Of a DNA stretch of 64,000 nt, positions 8,736 through 18,242 are shown one piece after another. The DNA comes from JBPOFM01 sp051252455 (GTDB lineage: Bacteria > Bacteroidota > Bacteroidia > Flavobacteriales > Flavobacteriaceae): positions 62,001 through 126,000 of the forward strand of contig JBPOFM010000006.1 of the NCBI GenBank assembly GCA_051252455.1. The letters are read 5' to 3'. The notes under the pieces were generated by a model that worked only from the letters and a program-made list of their open reading frames with translations, made no database searches and was not told the origin of the DNA. The position numbers and the translations under genes are program-made. How positions within the stretch are numbered: position 1 is the first letter of the stretch; every line of letters starts with the position of its first letter.

Positions 8736-9821
8736 ATGAATAAAAAAATAATCAAGTCAGTATTCTTTATTTCAGGATTGTTACTAGCATTATATAGTTG
8801 TAAAAATGAACCTAAAGTAGCGAGTGAAAATGAAACGCAAAAATCACTTTATGCAAGTGATGTTATTCCATTCTTTGACCAGTGGAAATTAGTTTTGGGC
8901 GATGGTTCAAACGTAGGAATCGCAAATGATTTTGAAAACAAAGACTTCTTTTACACGGCAACAGATGACCAAGGAGATTGGGTAGTTTTTAAAGCACCAA
9001 ATGCAGGAAATACGCATGGTACGTCTAATAATACGCGAACGGAATTGGCACAAACCAAAAAATGGTATCCAAAAACGGCGGATGATAAATTGACCGCGAC
9101 CCTAAAAGTTATGAATGTGTCTTCTACGGGAGACGCTCGTGTTGCTGCTTCTTATGCAGTTGTGGTGGGTCAAATTCATAGTGCAGATAAACATGAAAAT
9201 GAACCTCTAAAAATATTTTATAAAAAATTTCCTGGCCATACCAAAGGTGCGGTCTTTTGGCATTATGAAATTAATACTGCAGGCGACGATAATTCCGGTA
9301 GGTGGGATTTTTCTACTGCTGTTTGGGGTTATGATTTTTCGTTAGTTGGTGATTCGGCAAATACATATCCAAATGAACCTAAAGATGGTATAGCATTAGG
9401 CGAGGAATTTAGTTATGAAGTTGAGGTTAGAGATGGAATGATGTATTTAAAATTTACAAGTGAAGGTCATGAGACAAAAACATTTACAAAAAATTTAATC
9501 GAATCTGAATATACAACCAAAGATAATATACCAGAACAAACTCAAAAATTATTTGTACCGATTGGTCAAGATGGAGTTGAGCGTGAAAATGCGTATGCTG
9601 GTGAAGGTTGTTTTTTTAAACTTGGTGCTTACAACCAAACCAATGGTAAATCGCCTGAAGAAAATAAAAACTGGTGTTCTGGTGCAGAAACGCATGATGG
9701 GGATGTTCAAAAACAATATGCAGATGGAAACTATGCTGAAGTATGGTTTAAAACCGGAAGCATTTCAGTGAGTGATAATGCCGTATCAAACGAAGGGTAT
9801 TTCTCTAAAAATGATCATTAA
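8736..9821 (+). CDS. PL7 family alginate lyase lipoprotein
   Basis: Second PL7 lipoprotein, 361 residues, lipobox ending at Cys22 (ALYSCKN). The family motifs are NTRTEL, GQIH (His148) and FFKLGAYNQ (Tyr299 as the catalytic tyrosine). It closely matches the PL7 protein at 1659-2687 over the whole length, including the ASDVIPF and NEPLKIFYKKFPGHTKG stretches, so the two are paralogs. It has a Cys pair near the C-terminus (GEGC and NWCSG) that the first copy lacks; these could form a disulfide. It lies 146 bases after the PL6 gene, with no clear terminator between, and 4 bases before the SDR gene. Confidence 0.93.
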   Translation: MNKKIIKSVFFISGLLLALYSCKNEPKVASENETQKSLYASDVIPFFDQWKLVLGDGSNVGIANDFENKDFFYTATDDQGDWVVFKAPNAGNTHGTSNNTRTELAQTKKWYPKTADDKLTATLKVMNVSSTGDARVAASYAVVVGQIHSADKHENEPLKIFYKKFPGHTKGAVFWHYEINTAGDDNSGRWDFSTAVWGYDFSLVGDSANTYPNEPKDGIALGEEFSYEVEVRDGMMYLKFTSEGHETKTFTKNLIESEYTTKDNIPEQTQKLFVPIGQDGVERENAYAGEGCFFKLGAYNQTNGKSPEENKNWCSGAETHDGDVQKQYADGNYAEVWFKTGSISVSDNAVSNEGYFSKNDH

Positions 9822-9825
9822 AAAT

Positions 9826-10596
9826 ATGGAAAGTAATATGAAATTAGACGGAAAAAATGTGTTGATTACCGCTGGTGCTCAAGGCATCGGAGAGTCCATA
9901 ACTCGGCATTTTATAGATAGTGGTGCCAACGTCGCCATTCACTATTTCTCCAGTGCAGATACAGCTAATAAATTAGTGGATTATGCAACTGGCAAAGGTC
10001 AAAAAGCGATGGCGGTTGGAGGTGATTTGACGGATGAAAACGATGCAAATTCGGTTGTAAAAAAGACTGTTGAGGCTTTTGGAGGTTTGGATATACTTAT
10101 TAATAATGCAGGTTCGTTGGTAGCACGTAAAATGATCAATGATATGGATGCCGAGTTTTGGCACAAAGTGATGGATATCAACCTAACTTCCATGATGTTT
10201 GTAACAAGAGCTGCCTCGCCGTATTTAGCGACAAATGAAAACAGCAGCATTATTAATTTGGCGTCGCTTGCAGGTCGCAAAGGTGGCCATCCTGGGTCGT
10301 TAGCTTATGCAACGAGTAAAGGTGCTATCTTAACATTTACAAGAGCTTTAGCTGCAGAATTAGGTCCACAAGGAACACGAGTTAATGCAGTTGCGCCTGG
10401 TTTAATTTTAGGAACGTCGTTCCATGATACGCACACGTCTAAAGAATCTGCAGATGCAACAATCGCAGGCATTCCAATACATCGTGCGGGAAATGCCGAT
10501 GACGTTGCACGGGCAGTGGTATACTTGGCTTCAGAATATGATGGATTTATAACTGGTGCAACATTGGATATTAATGGAGGTGTTTACAACATGTAA
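9826..10596 (+). CDS. Short-chain dehydrogenase/reductase, uronate-product reductase candidate
   Basis: Classical SDR of about 256 residues. Cofactor motif near the N-terminus reads TAGAQGIG, where the usual TGxxxGxG has Gly at the second position. NNAG is intact and the catalytic Tyr161/Lys165 pair lies in YATSK. I chose ATG 9826, 4 bases after the PL7 stop; an ATG at 9838 is equally possible, and an upstream extension would overlap the lyase gene. It is placed between PL7 and PL17, so it probably acts on an alginate breakdown product such as DEH. A second SDR at 27906 sits directly with kdgK and the aldolase and is the stronger DEH reductase candidate, so this one may use a different substrate or cofactor. 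Confidence 0.8.
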   Translation: MESNMKLDGKNVLITAGAQGIGESITRHFIDSGANVAIHYFSSADTANKLVDYATGKGQKAMAVGGDLTDENDANSVVKKTVEAFGGLDILINNAGSLVARKMINDMDAEFWHKVMDINLTSMMFVTRAASPYLATNENSSIINLASLAGRKGGHPGSLAYATSKGAILTFTRALAAELGPQGTRVNAVAPGLILGTSFHDTHTSKESADATIAGIPIHRAGNADDVARAVVYLASEYDGFITGATLDINGGVYNM

Positions 10597-10617
10597 TAGT
10601 GGATTAAACAATCAAAA

Positions 10618-12888
10618 ATGAATAAAAATCTTAAAATTTCTTCTTTAATTTTTGTTATGCTTAGTGTGATAACGATATCATGTAAGGCACAATCAAAATC
10701 AGTTTTCAACGAGGAGAAGTCAACAGTTCAAGAACACCCGAAACTAATCTTAACAGCTCAAGGCGTCAGAGATATTAGAGCGCAATTGGGAAGTATTCCA
10801 ATCTTTGATAACACTTTGGCTAAAGTTAAGGCTGAAATCGATGCTGAAATTGAAAAAGGCATAGACGTTCCAATCCCGCAGGATTATTCTGGAGGTTACA
10901 CGCATGTGACACATAAGCGCAATTGGTCAGTGATGCAAAAAGCAGGCGTGTTATATCAAATTCTAGAGGACGAAAAATATGCCGAATATGTAAAAGATAT
11001 GTTAATGGCGTATGAAGCACTTTATAAAACCCTTCCGCTACATCCAAAAACACGCTCGTACGCAAGAGGTAAATTATTCTGGCAAGCTCTCAACGATTCA
11101 AATTGGTTGGTGTATGTAAGTCAGGCTTATGATTGTGTCTATAATTATTTAACCGAAGAAGAACGCAACAAACTGGAAACTGATTTATTCAGACCCTTTG
11201 CGGACCACATTTCGGTTGATAGTCCTCAATTTTATCAAAGAGTGCACAACCATAGTACATGGGGAAATGCAGCTGTGGGTATGATTGGTTTGGTAATGGA
11301 TGACCAGGAATTGATTGACCGTGCATTATATGGTATTAAAGATTTAAAATTGGATAAAAATGCCAAAGATGATGATGGGGGCTATTTAAACAAAGATGGA
11401 AAAGCTGGTTTTTTAGCCAATATTGAAGAACCTTTTTCGCCAGATGGCTATTACAACGAAGGACCTTATTACCAACGCTATGCAATGTATCCTTTTCTGA
11501 TTTTTGCCGAAGGTTTACATAACGTTAAACCAGAATTAAAGATTTTTGAATATAAAAATGGTGTGCTTTTAAAATCGATCAATGCGTTGTTGAATTTGTC
11601 TGATGCTAATGGTGATTTTTTTCCACTAAACGACGGTCAAAAAGGAATGTCTTATTACAATGACGCATTAGTGACCGCAGTTGATATTTCTTACCATTAT
11701 GGTGACCAAGACCCTGGATTACTAAGTATTGCAGAAAAACAAAATCAGGTGTTGTTAGATGATTCAGGATTAGCGGTTGCACTTGGTATTAAAAACGGAA
11801 AATCCAAACCATTCGAAAAGAAATCTATTAATTTAAGTGATGGTCCAAATGGTGATCAGGGCGGTGTTGGTGTTTTAAGAAACGAAGTTATGGAGCTCGT
11901 GTTTAAATACGCAGCTCAAGGTTCCAGTCATGGTCATTATGATAAACTGTCTTATTCATTATATGAAAATGGTGAAGAAGTCATTCAAGATTACGGTTTG
12001 GCTCGTTTTGTAAATATCGAGCAAAAAGGTGGTGGCAATTATCTGAAAGAGAACAAAACCTGGGCAAAGCAAACCATAGCACATAATACTGTGACGCAAA
12101 ATGAAACGTCTCATTTTGATGCCACATATGATATTGGCAGTCAACATCATTCAGACTTACATTATTTTTCCTCGGATAATGAAAATATTCAGGTAGTAAG
12201 CGCTAAAGAAACCAATGCATATCCTGGGACAGAACTACATCGTACGATGGCAATCATTAAGGATGAAGATTTCGAAAAACCATATCTATTGGACATCATG
12301 AAGGTGACTTCAGCTACAGCAAACCAATATGATCTTCCGTTTTACTATTTCGGACAAATATTACAAACCAATTTTGAATATACTACTCCAGAAATATTAA
12401 AACCTTTAGGAACTAAAAATGGCTATCAGCATTTATATTTAGAAGCTACGGCAAAAGCAAATAATGACAATTCTAAATTCGCATGGTTCAATAGTAATAA
12501 GTTTTTCACTTTGACGACTACGACTGATAATGAAGATGAATTATTGTTCACAAGAATTGGAGCCAACGACCCAGAATTTAATTTGCGCCGCGATCCAGCA
12601 TTAATTTTAAGACGAAAAAATTCTCATAACACATTGTTTGCATCAACTATTGAAGCACATGGTACATATAGTCCTGTGTCAGAATCTGCTGTGAATACGA
12701 ACAGTAGTATAAAAGAATTGAAAGTAGTATTAGATACTAAAGAGTATACTGCAATTGAAATAACAAACATAAATGAAAAGACGGTGTTATTTATAACGGC
12801 AAATATGAATGCATCAAAAGAAGCAAAACACAACATTAACATAAAAGGAAAAAGTCACCAGTGGACTGGAAATTATTATTTTAAATAA
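10618..12888 (+). CDS. PL17 family oligoalginate lyase lipoprotein
   Basis: Exo-type alginate lyase of family 17, 756 residues, which releases unsaturated monouronate from oligomers. Lipobox ends at Cys22 (TISCKA), so it is a lipoprotein, probably facing the periplasm. Layout fits PL17: an alpha/alpha toroid in about residues 40-390 and a heparinase II/III-like beta-sandwich in the rest. Active-site features equivalent to those of Alg17C are visible: HNHSTWGN with Asn211-His212, and EGPYYQRY with Tyr284/Tyr285. Gap from the SDR is 21 bases and to kdgF 16 bases, so they are one operon. Confidence 0.94.
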   Translation: MNKNLKISSLIFVMLSVITISCKAQSKSVFNEEKSTVQEHPKLILTAQGVRDIRAQLGSIPIFDNTLAKVKAEIDAEIEKGIDVPIPQDYSGGYTHVTHKRNWSVMQKAGVLYQILEDEKYAEYVKDMLMAYEALYKTLPLHPKTRSYARGKLFWQALNDSNWLVYVSQAYDCVYNYLTEEERNKLETDLFRPFADHISVDSPQFYQRVHNHSTWGNAAVGMIGLVMDDQELIDRALYGIKDLKLDKNAKDDDGGYLNKDGKAGFLANIEEPFSPDGYYNEGPYYQRYAMYPFLIFAEGLHNVKPELKIFEYKNGVLLKSINALLNLSDANGDFFPLNDGQKGMSYYNDALVTAVDISYHYGDQDPGLLSIAEKQNQVLLDDSGLAVALGIKNGKSKPFEKKSINLSDGPNGDQGGVGVLRNEVMELVFKYAAQGSSHGHYDKLSYSLYENGEEVIQDYGLARFVNIEQKGGGNYLKENKTWAKQTIAHNTVTQNETSHFDATYDIGSQHHSDLHYFSSDNENIQVVSAKETNAYPGTELHRTMAIIKDEDFEKPYLLDIMKVTSATANQYDLPFYYFGQILQTNFEYTTPEILKPLGTKNGYQHLYLEATAKANNDNSKFAWFNSNKFFTLTTTTDNEDELLFTRIGANDPEFNLRRDPALILRRKNSHNTLFASTIEAHGTYSPVSESAVNTNSSIKELKVVLDTKEYTAIEITNINEKTVLFITANMNASKEAKHNINIKGKSHQWTGNYYFK

Positions 12889-12904
12889 AAAAACAATCAA
12901 TAGT

Positions 12905-13279
12905 ATGAAACGATTTAGTGAAAAGTACGTCATCGCAAAAGACATGGTATGGGAAGTTCTTGGTGGTGGCGTGTCAAGAAAATTTTTAGGATATGATAAC
13001 CAAATCATGATGGTAAAAGTAAAATTTGAAAAAGGAGCATTGGGTTCACCTCACCAACATTTTCATACGCAGGCTACCTATTGTGTTTCAGGCAAATTTG
13101 AATTTGAAATTGATGGCGAAAAGAAAATTATAGAAGCTGGAGATGGAGTCTATATTGAACCTAATTTATTGCACAGTGCAGTTTGTTTGGAAGAAGGGAT
13201 GCTGATTGACACATTTAGTCCCGTGCGGGAAGATTTCTTGACTGGAGTTGGTCCATCTTATTTTGGAGATAAGGATTAA
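12905..13279 (+). CDS. kdgF: KdgF, unsaturated uronate-linearizing cupin
   Basis: A 124-residue single-domain cupin of the KdgF type. KdgF speeds opening of the 4,5-unsaturated uronate ring released by lyases to the linear keto form (DEH) in the cytoplasm. Seen: a metal-binding cupin motif HQHFHTQ near residue 45 and the second His in LLHSAV near residue 92. Length fits the family (about 110-130). It is the last gene of the run that starts at the PL6 gene, 16 bases after PL17. The following 347 bases hold the promoter and leader of the first susC. Confidence 0.9.
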   Translation: MKRFSEKYVIAKDMVWEVLGGGVSRKFLGYDNQIMMVKVKFEKGALGSPHQHFHTQATYCVSGKFEFEIDGEKKIIEAGDGVYIEPNLLHSAVCLEEGMLIDTFSPVREDFLTGVGPSYFGDKD

Positions 13280-13354
13280 TTTGACGATCCGGAGGAACTT
13301 GTTCTATTTTAACTTAAAGGTGTATTATTTTAACACATAAATTTTACGAAAACC

Positions 13355-13384
13355 TTGTAGTTAACATTTATTTAAGTATATTTG
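13355..13384 (+). promoter_or_regulatory. Predicted promoter of first susC
   Basis: TTG at 13355-13357, 19 bases, then TATATTTG at 13377-13384, a perfect match to the Bacteroidota -7 consensus. The stretch TTGTAGTTAACA beginning at 13355 is nearly repeated at the second susC promoter (TTGTAATTAACA at 20599). The final TTTG of the -7 box is part of the first operator. Confidence 0.75.
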
Positions 13385-13408
13385 GTCAACCAATCTGGTC
13401 AACCAATT
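13381..13408. promoter_or_regulatory. Two tandem TGGTnnACCA operators, first susC
   Basis: TTTGGTCAACCAAT (13381-13394) and CTGGTCAACCAATT (13395-13408). The centres are at 13387.5 and 13400.5, again 13 bases apart. The first copy shares bases with the -7 box and the second lies over the expected transcription start, a layout for repression by the GntR protein. Confidence 0.78.
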
Positions 13409-13626
13409 TTGCAAAGTGGTTTTTCAGGATAAATATAAGGATAGATGCAGGTCTATTCTTTTGAGGTATTTACTTCAATAAAGGGAAGTAAACAAAATTA
13501 CATGTCTTTATTGCAACACCATATTCTACAGATGCCAAATTTTATTCTAGAGTATTAAAATTGTGATGAAGTAAACTTAAAATGAAATCTTTACTTGAAA
13601 CAAAACTTAAAAAAAAACAACTAATT
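13409..13626 (+). other. Long untranslated leader of first susC
   Basis: No gene seen. From the -7 box, transcription should begin near 13391, leaving about 236 bases of leader before the ATG at 13627. A frame-open ATG at 13582 would add 15 residues (basic, Lys-rich) before the signal peptide; I do not favour it because the second SusC starts with the equivalent MNLK. No riboswitch or terminator recognised. Confidence 0.45.
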
Positions 13627-16600
13627 ATGAATCTAAATTTTAAACTGACATTGTTCCTTTTTGCGATACTCAATGTCTCGTTGTTTGCCCAAGACAGTTA
13701 TCCGCTAAAAGGTACGGTTACATCTGCGGTAGATCAGTTGCCCATTGCCGGTGCTAATGTGATAATTCCAAATACCACCAGAGGAACCTCATCGGATTTT
13801 GACGGTAATTTTGAAATTTCAGTTAAAGAGGGTGATGTCCTTCAAATCTCTTATGTGGGTTATGTCTCACAAACTGTGATCATAACGAATCAGCAAACGC
13901 TCAATATCGCATTGACCGAAGATGCTGCCAAGTTAGATGAAGTTGTTGTGATTGGTTATGGTACCCAAAAGAAAAGTCACGTTACTGGTTCCATATCAAA
14001 GGTAGTAAATGATGATTTGGGTCAAATTGCGGTTTCAAGGGTAGATGATGCTTTAATTGGGCAAGTATCTGGTGTAAATATTCAAGCCACGGATGGTGAA
14101 GCCGGTGCAGCGCCGACGATAACCATAAGAGGTGTCGGTTCCATGGCTGGTGATTCTACACCTTTAATTGTTGTGGATGGTATTATCGTCGATTCAGATT
14201 TTTTGGGTTCATTGAATATGAATGATGTCGAATCATTCGAAATATTGAAAGATGCTGCTTCTGCAGCTATATATGGTTCTAAAGGATCAAATGGGATCAT
14301 AATGATCACCATGAAATCTGGAATCGAAGGAGAAACTAGAATTAGTTATAACACTTATACCGGCTTTAAAGAGGCTAGAAAAAGTGATGCTTATGGGTAC
14401 ACAACAAGAGGATGGGCTGACCAGCAGCTTGCAGAAACTGGTGAAATATCTATTTACACGCAAGCGCAATTGCAAACAGGGACAGATCGTTCTTGGCAGG
14501 ATGTGTTTTTTGATGGTGGAACCATAACTAGTCATGCACTCTCTTTTAGAGGAGGTAATAAAAACACCAAGTATAATGCTAGTTTCAACTATTCAGAGGA
14601 TGAAGGCGTTCTATTGCTCGACAATTATCAAAAATACGGGGCAAGATTAAAGGTGGACAATAAAATAAATGATAAACTGTCATTGAGTGTAAATCTTAGT
14701 CCGTCCTATACTGTAAGAGATAGGTTTTCAGAATCCATCCATAATGTCGCCAGACACCAACCATGGTTGCCCATATATCATGATGCGTACACCTTACAGC
14801 TTGTGGATCCTGTGGCATTTCCTAATATTCAGGCTGGGGATTATGCGAGACAAAATCACTTTACACTATTTGATTTCAATGGAGATGGTGTCTTCGACGA
14901 AGAACTTTTTAATATCGGTAATAGTTCGAATCAAAATCCTTATGCAAGGGTTACTGAGAGAAATCGTATGGATAAAAAATTCAAGTTATTTGGTAGCCTT
15001 GGTGGTAATTATAAGATAACAGATGATTTTACATTTTCTACGACCATCTCTGGGTCTCTACAAGACACCAAGAGAACAGATTATACTGGGACTTTGGCTC
15101 GGGAACAAACTTCTGATGCTTCCATGGTGGAAACCAATCAGAAAGAGCAATATTTCCTGTTTGATAACTTTATTAATTACAATAAAAGTTTTGGTAAACA
15201 TGACTTGGGCGTAACTGTCGGTAATTCAATCGAGACAAGGGATTATTTCTTCTCTACGATCATGGGTATCGGATATGAAAATGATATTGTTCAGCAAATA
15301 TCAGGAGCAACTAACATTGTTGCTTCCGAAACATACGGTTATGAATGGCAAAAAAGAGGAATATCATACATTTCAAGATTGACTTACGCTTATGACGATA
15401 AGTATTTAGTGTCGCTAAGTTATCGTAGGGATGGTAGCTCGATTTTTGGATCAGATTTTAAATATGGCAATTTTGCTGCGGCATCGGTGGGATGGAATAT
15501 TGCGAGAGAGAAGTTTTTAGAAGATAGCGAACTGATATCAACCTTCAAATTAAGAGCAAGTTATGGGGTAACGGGTAACGATCGCTTAAATACTGGTAGT
15601 GTTGATCCGGACGCGCAAGGGAGTGAATCAACATTAAGTTCAGATAATATTTTACAAGATTATTATCCACACTTGTCATTACTCGATTTAACCCCTTATG
15701 TAGTCGACGGAACTTTAACTACAGGTTACTCTCCATTAAATCTTGCTAATCCCGAATTAAAATGGGAACGATTGATTGAAATCAATCCTGGGCTAGACTT
15801 TGGGTTTCTAAATAATAAAATTACTGGTTCGGTAGACTGGTATCAAAGAACAAGTGACCAATTGTTATTGCAAAATCCAGTATCGGCATCAACGGGACAT
15901 AATTTCGCTTTAGTCAATTTAGGCGAAGTAAAAAATCAAGGTTTTGAGTTGGAGTTAAGAACAAGAAATATTAATCAAAGAAATTTCTCTTGGCAATCGA
16001 GTCTCATCGCTACAACAAATAAAAATACGTTGGTCGATTTCGCCGATTCAGACGGTCAAGTTACAAGTCTTGATCCAACCAGACCAGCAGAGTGGATCAA
16101 TCTTGAAGGGCAGCCAATTTCATCGTTTTATGGTTATGTTGTCGATTCAGAAGTGCCCATAGAGTATAGAGATAGACCATACAGACATGTGGGTGCTGAA
16201 TTTGGATTGGTAAAAGTAAAAGATTTAAATGGTGATGGTGTACTGGATGCTGAGGATAAAACTATTTTAGGTAACCCATACCCGGAATTAATTTGGAGTT
16301 TTACCAATGATTTTAGAATCGGCAACGTAGATTTTTCATTTATGTTTCAGGGTTCCCATGGGGCTGAAGTCAGAAATATAGGTGATCATTATTTGTTTAG
16401 CCACAATAACAATAGAACGCTTATTTCTGCCAACGTGCCTGAAAGTTATGAAACGGAATTTTTAGTAGATAAGTATTTTACAAATAGTATGATACAAGAT
16501 GCTTCCTATATTTCTTTAAGAAACGTAAATATTGGCTATAATCTCCCTAGCGATCTGTTGACCAATATCGGCCTTGACAATTTAAGAATCTATGCATCAG

Positions 16601-16749
16601 GTCAGAATTTGATGTACATTACTGCCGATGGATACACTGGTTGGAATCCAGAGGCTTTAGATAAGACAAGTCCTACCCAATACGGGTACCAAAGGGGAGG
16701 ATCTCCAATATATAGAACAATATCTATAGGATTGGACGTAGATTTTTAA
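13627..16749 (+). CDS. SusC-like TonB-dependent outer-membrane transporter
   Basis: A 1040-residue SusC/RagA family importer for oligosaccharides, here expected to be alginate oligomers. Order: signal peptide ending at LFAQ, a carboxypeptidase-regulatory-like domain (about residues 25-100), the SusC linker DEVVVIGYG, the TonB plug (about 110-230) and a 22-strand barrel ending in GLDVDF with a terminal Phe. The start at 13627 gives MNLNFKLTL, matching the second SusC; an upstream in-frame ATG exists at 13582. Its SusD partner begins 34 bases later, followed by a PKD lipoprotein and a PL7 lyase. Expression is probably controlled by the paired operators in its promoter. Confidence 0.95.
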   Translation: MNLNFKLTLFLFAILNVSLFAQDSYPLKGTVTSAVDQLPIAGANVIIPNTTRGTSSDFDGNFEISVKEGDVLQISYVGYVSQTVIITNQQTLNIALTEDAAKLDEVVVIGYGTQKKSHVTGSISKVVNDDLGQIAVSRVDDALIGQVSGVNIQATDGEAGAAPTITIRGVGSMAGDSTPLIVVDGIIVDSDFLGSLNMNDVESFEILKDAASAAIYGSKGSNGIIMITMKSGIEGETRISYNTYTGFKEARKSDAYGYTTRGWADQQLAETGEISIYTQAQLQTGTDRSWQDVFFDGGTITSHALSFRGGNKNTKYNASFNYSEDEGVLLLDNYQKYGARLKVDNKINDKLSLSVNLSPSYTVRDRFSESIHNVARHQPWLPIYHDAYTLQLVDPVAFPNIQAGDYARQNHFTLFDFNGDGVFDEELFNIGNSSNQNPYARVTERNRMDKKFKLFGSLGGNYKITDDFTFSTTISGSLQDTKRTDYTGTLAREQTSDASMVETNQKEQYFLFDNFINYNKSFGKHDLGVTVGNSIETRDYFFSTIMGIGYENDIVQQISGATNIVASETYGYEWQKRGISYISRLTYAYDDKYLVSLSYRRDGSSIFGSDFKYGNFAAASVGWNIAREKFLEDSELISTFKLRASYGVTGNDRLNTGSVDPDAQGSESTLSSDNILQDYYPHLSLLDLTPYVVDGTLTTGYSPLNLANPELKWERLIEINPGLDFGFLNNKITGSVDWYQRTSDQLLLQNPVSASTGHNFALVNLGEVKNQGFELELRTRNINQRNFSWQSSLIATTNKNTLVDFADSDGQVTSLDPTRPAEWINLEGQPISSFYGYVVDSEVPIEYRDRPYRHVGAEFGLVKVKDLNGDGVLDAEDKTILGNPYPELIWSFTNDFRIGNVDFSFMFQGSHGAEVRNIGDHYLFSHNNNRTLISANVPESYETEFLVDKYFTNSMIQDASYISLRNVNIGYNLPSDLLTNIGLDNLRIYASGQNLMYITADGYTGWNPEALDKTSPTQYGYQRGGSPIYRTISIGLDVDF

Positions 16750-16783
16750 AAAAAAAGGGTTTAATAACTTAATACAACATATT

Positions 16784-18220
16784 ATGACATTTAAAAATTA
16801 TATAACAATCTTGCTCATAGGGATTTTAGCGACATCATGTAGCGATTTTCTAGAGCCAAAGCCAAGTTCTGCAATATCGTCAGAAAATTATTATACCACA
16901 ATTGACGAATTGGAAACTGCGCTAATAGGTGCCTATGATGCCATACAAGGTGCGGGTGACTACGATCAGGATAAAAATCATGGGATACAGTACGAATTCT
17001 ACATCACAGAGATGAGAAGCGGAAATACTTCTACAAAAATTGCAGATCCTGACGACTTTTCTGATGCAGGCCAATTCGAATCTTTTGATGTGTTGCCAAC
17101 AAATGGGTTGGTCGCAAATTATTACGCTAGCTTTTTTGAAGTTGTTTATAGAGCAAATATAGTTTTGCAAAATTTAGGAAATGTTGACGATGATACATCG
17201 GCTATTGAGGCTGAAGCCAAATTTATTAGAGCTTATGCCTATTTTAATTTGGTACGTTTATTCGGGGACATTCCTTTGGTTGATCATGTGCTAACGCCCT
17301 CTGAGACAGAAACCCAATTTACCCGAGTGAATACAAATTTGATTTATGATTTAATTGTGAGCGATCTGCAAACTGCTGTTTCTGGTTTAGACAATAGGTT
17401 CAAAACTAGGGGCTCAAAAGCAGCAGCCCAAGGTTTGTTGGCAAAAGTGTATCTTACATTGGAAGATCCACAATACCTTCAAGCGCAATTATTGTGTGAA
17501 GAAATTATAAATAGTGGGCAATATAACCTCGTTAATTTCAATGATGTATTTTATAACGAATTAAATGCAGAAATTATTTTTGCAATAGGTTTTGAATCCG
17601 TTAACGATAGTCAGACGTTTTCAGCACAATGGATGAACGGAGTTGGGAATTCAAGTGGTTTAAATTACGCAACTTATGATTTAGTTGATGATGTGAATGA
17701 ATTTGGTGGTGATAGGATACCATTTACTTACCGACAAGATCCAACTCATTTAACATCGGTAAGATATCAGAGTGCTAAATATTTTCCTGACGGCGATAAT
17801 GGAGGTAATACGGCTGTCGCGGAATTTGAAGGAAATCCTGAATTAGCAGGTAATGATTGGATTGTATTACGATATGCCGATATTTTGCTATTACATGTAG
17901 AAGCTATAATGGCTGGAGCAAATCAAACAAGTGCAGGTGCTGCGCTTACGTCTTTCCAAGAAGTTAGAAACAGAGCTGGATTGACAGCTACGGTAACCGA
18001 AATCACACTCGATGATTTATTGGTTGAGAGACGTGTGGAATTAGCTTTTGAAAACCATAGGTTGTTTGACTTAATTCGTTTAGGTAGAGCACAATCGGTA
18101 CTTTCTGCATATTCAGAGCTTAACGGATTTGGATTTAATTCAACAGATCTTTTACTTCCAATACCACAAAATGAAGTTAATATAAGTAATGGTTTAATGA
18201 CCCAAAATCCAGGATATTAA
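16784..18220 (+). CDS. SusD-like surface glycan-binding lipoprotein
   Basis: RagB/SusD family lipoprotein, 478 residues, lipobox ending at Cys19 (LATSCSD). Features: the N-terminal FLEPKPSSAISSENYYTTIDEL pattern in two adjoining pieces, the TPR-like helical region with AEAKFIRAYAYFNLVRLFG, and the C-terminal ERRVELAFENHRLFDLIR block followed by LLPIPQNE. It forms the lid on the SusC barrel and binds the oligosaccharide at the cell surface. It lies between susC and the PKD lipoprotein with short gaps (34 and 22 bases), so it is in the same transcript. Confidence 0.95.
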   Translation: MTFKNYITILLIGILATSCSDFLEPKPSSAISSENYYTTIDELETALIGAYDAIQGAGDYDQDKNHGIQYEFYITEMRSGNTSTKIADPDDFSDAGQFESFDVLPTNGLVANYYASFFEVVYRANIVLQNLGNVDDDTSAIEAEAKFIRAYAYFNLVRLFGDIPLVDHVLTPSETETQFTRVNTNLIYDLIVSDLQTAVSGLDNRFKTRGSKAAAQGLLAKVYLTLEDPQYLQAQLLCEEIINSGQYNLVNFNDVFYNELNAEIIFAIGFESVNDSQTFSAQWMNGVGNSSGLNYATYDLVDDVNEFGGDRIPFTYRQDPTHLTSVRYQSAKYFPDGDNGGNTAVAEFEGNPELAGNDWIVLRYADILLLHVEAIMAGANQTSAGAALTSFQEVRNRAGLTATVTEITLDDLLVERRVELAFENHRLFDLIRLGRAQSVLSAYSELNGFGFNSTDLLLPIPQNEVNISNGLMTQNPGY

Positions 18221-18242
18221 GAACCTTTAAAAATAATTTGAA

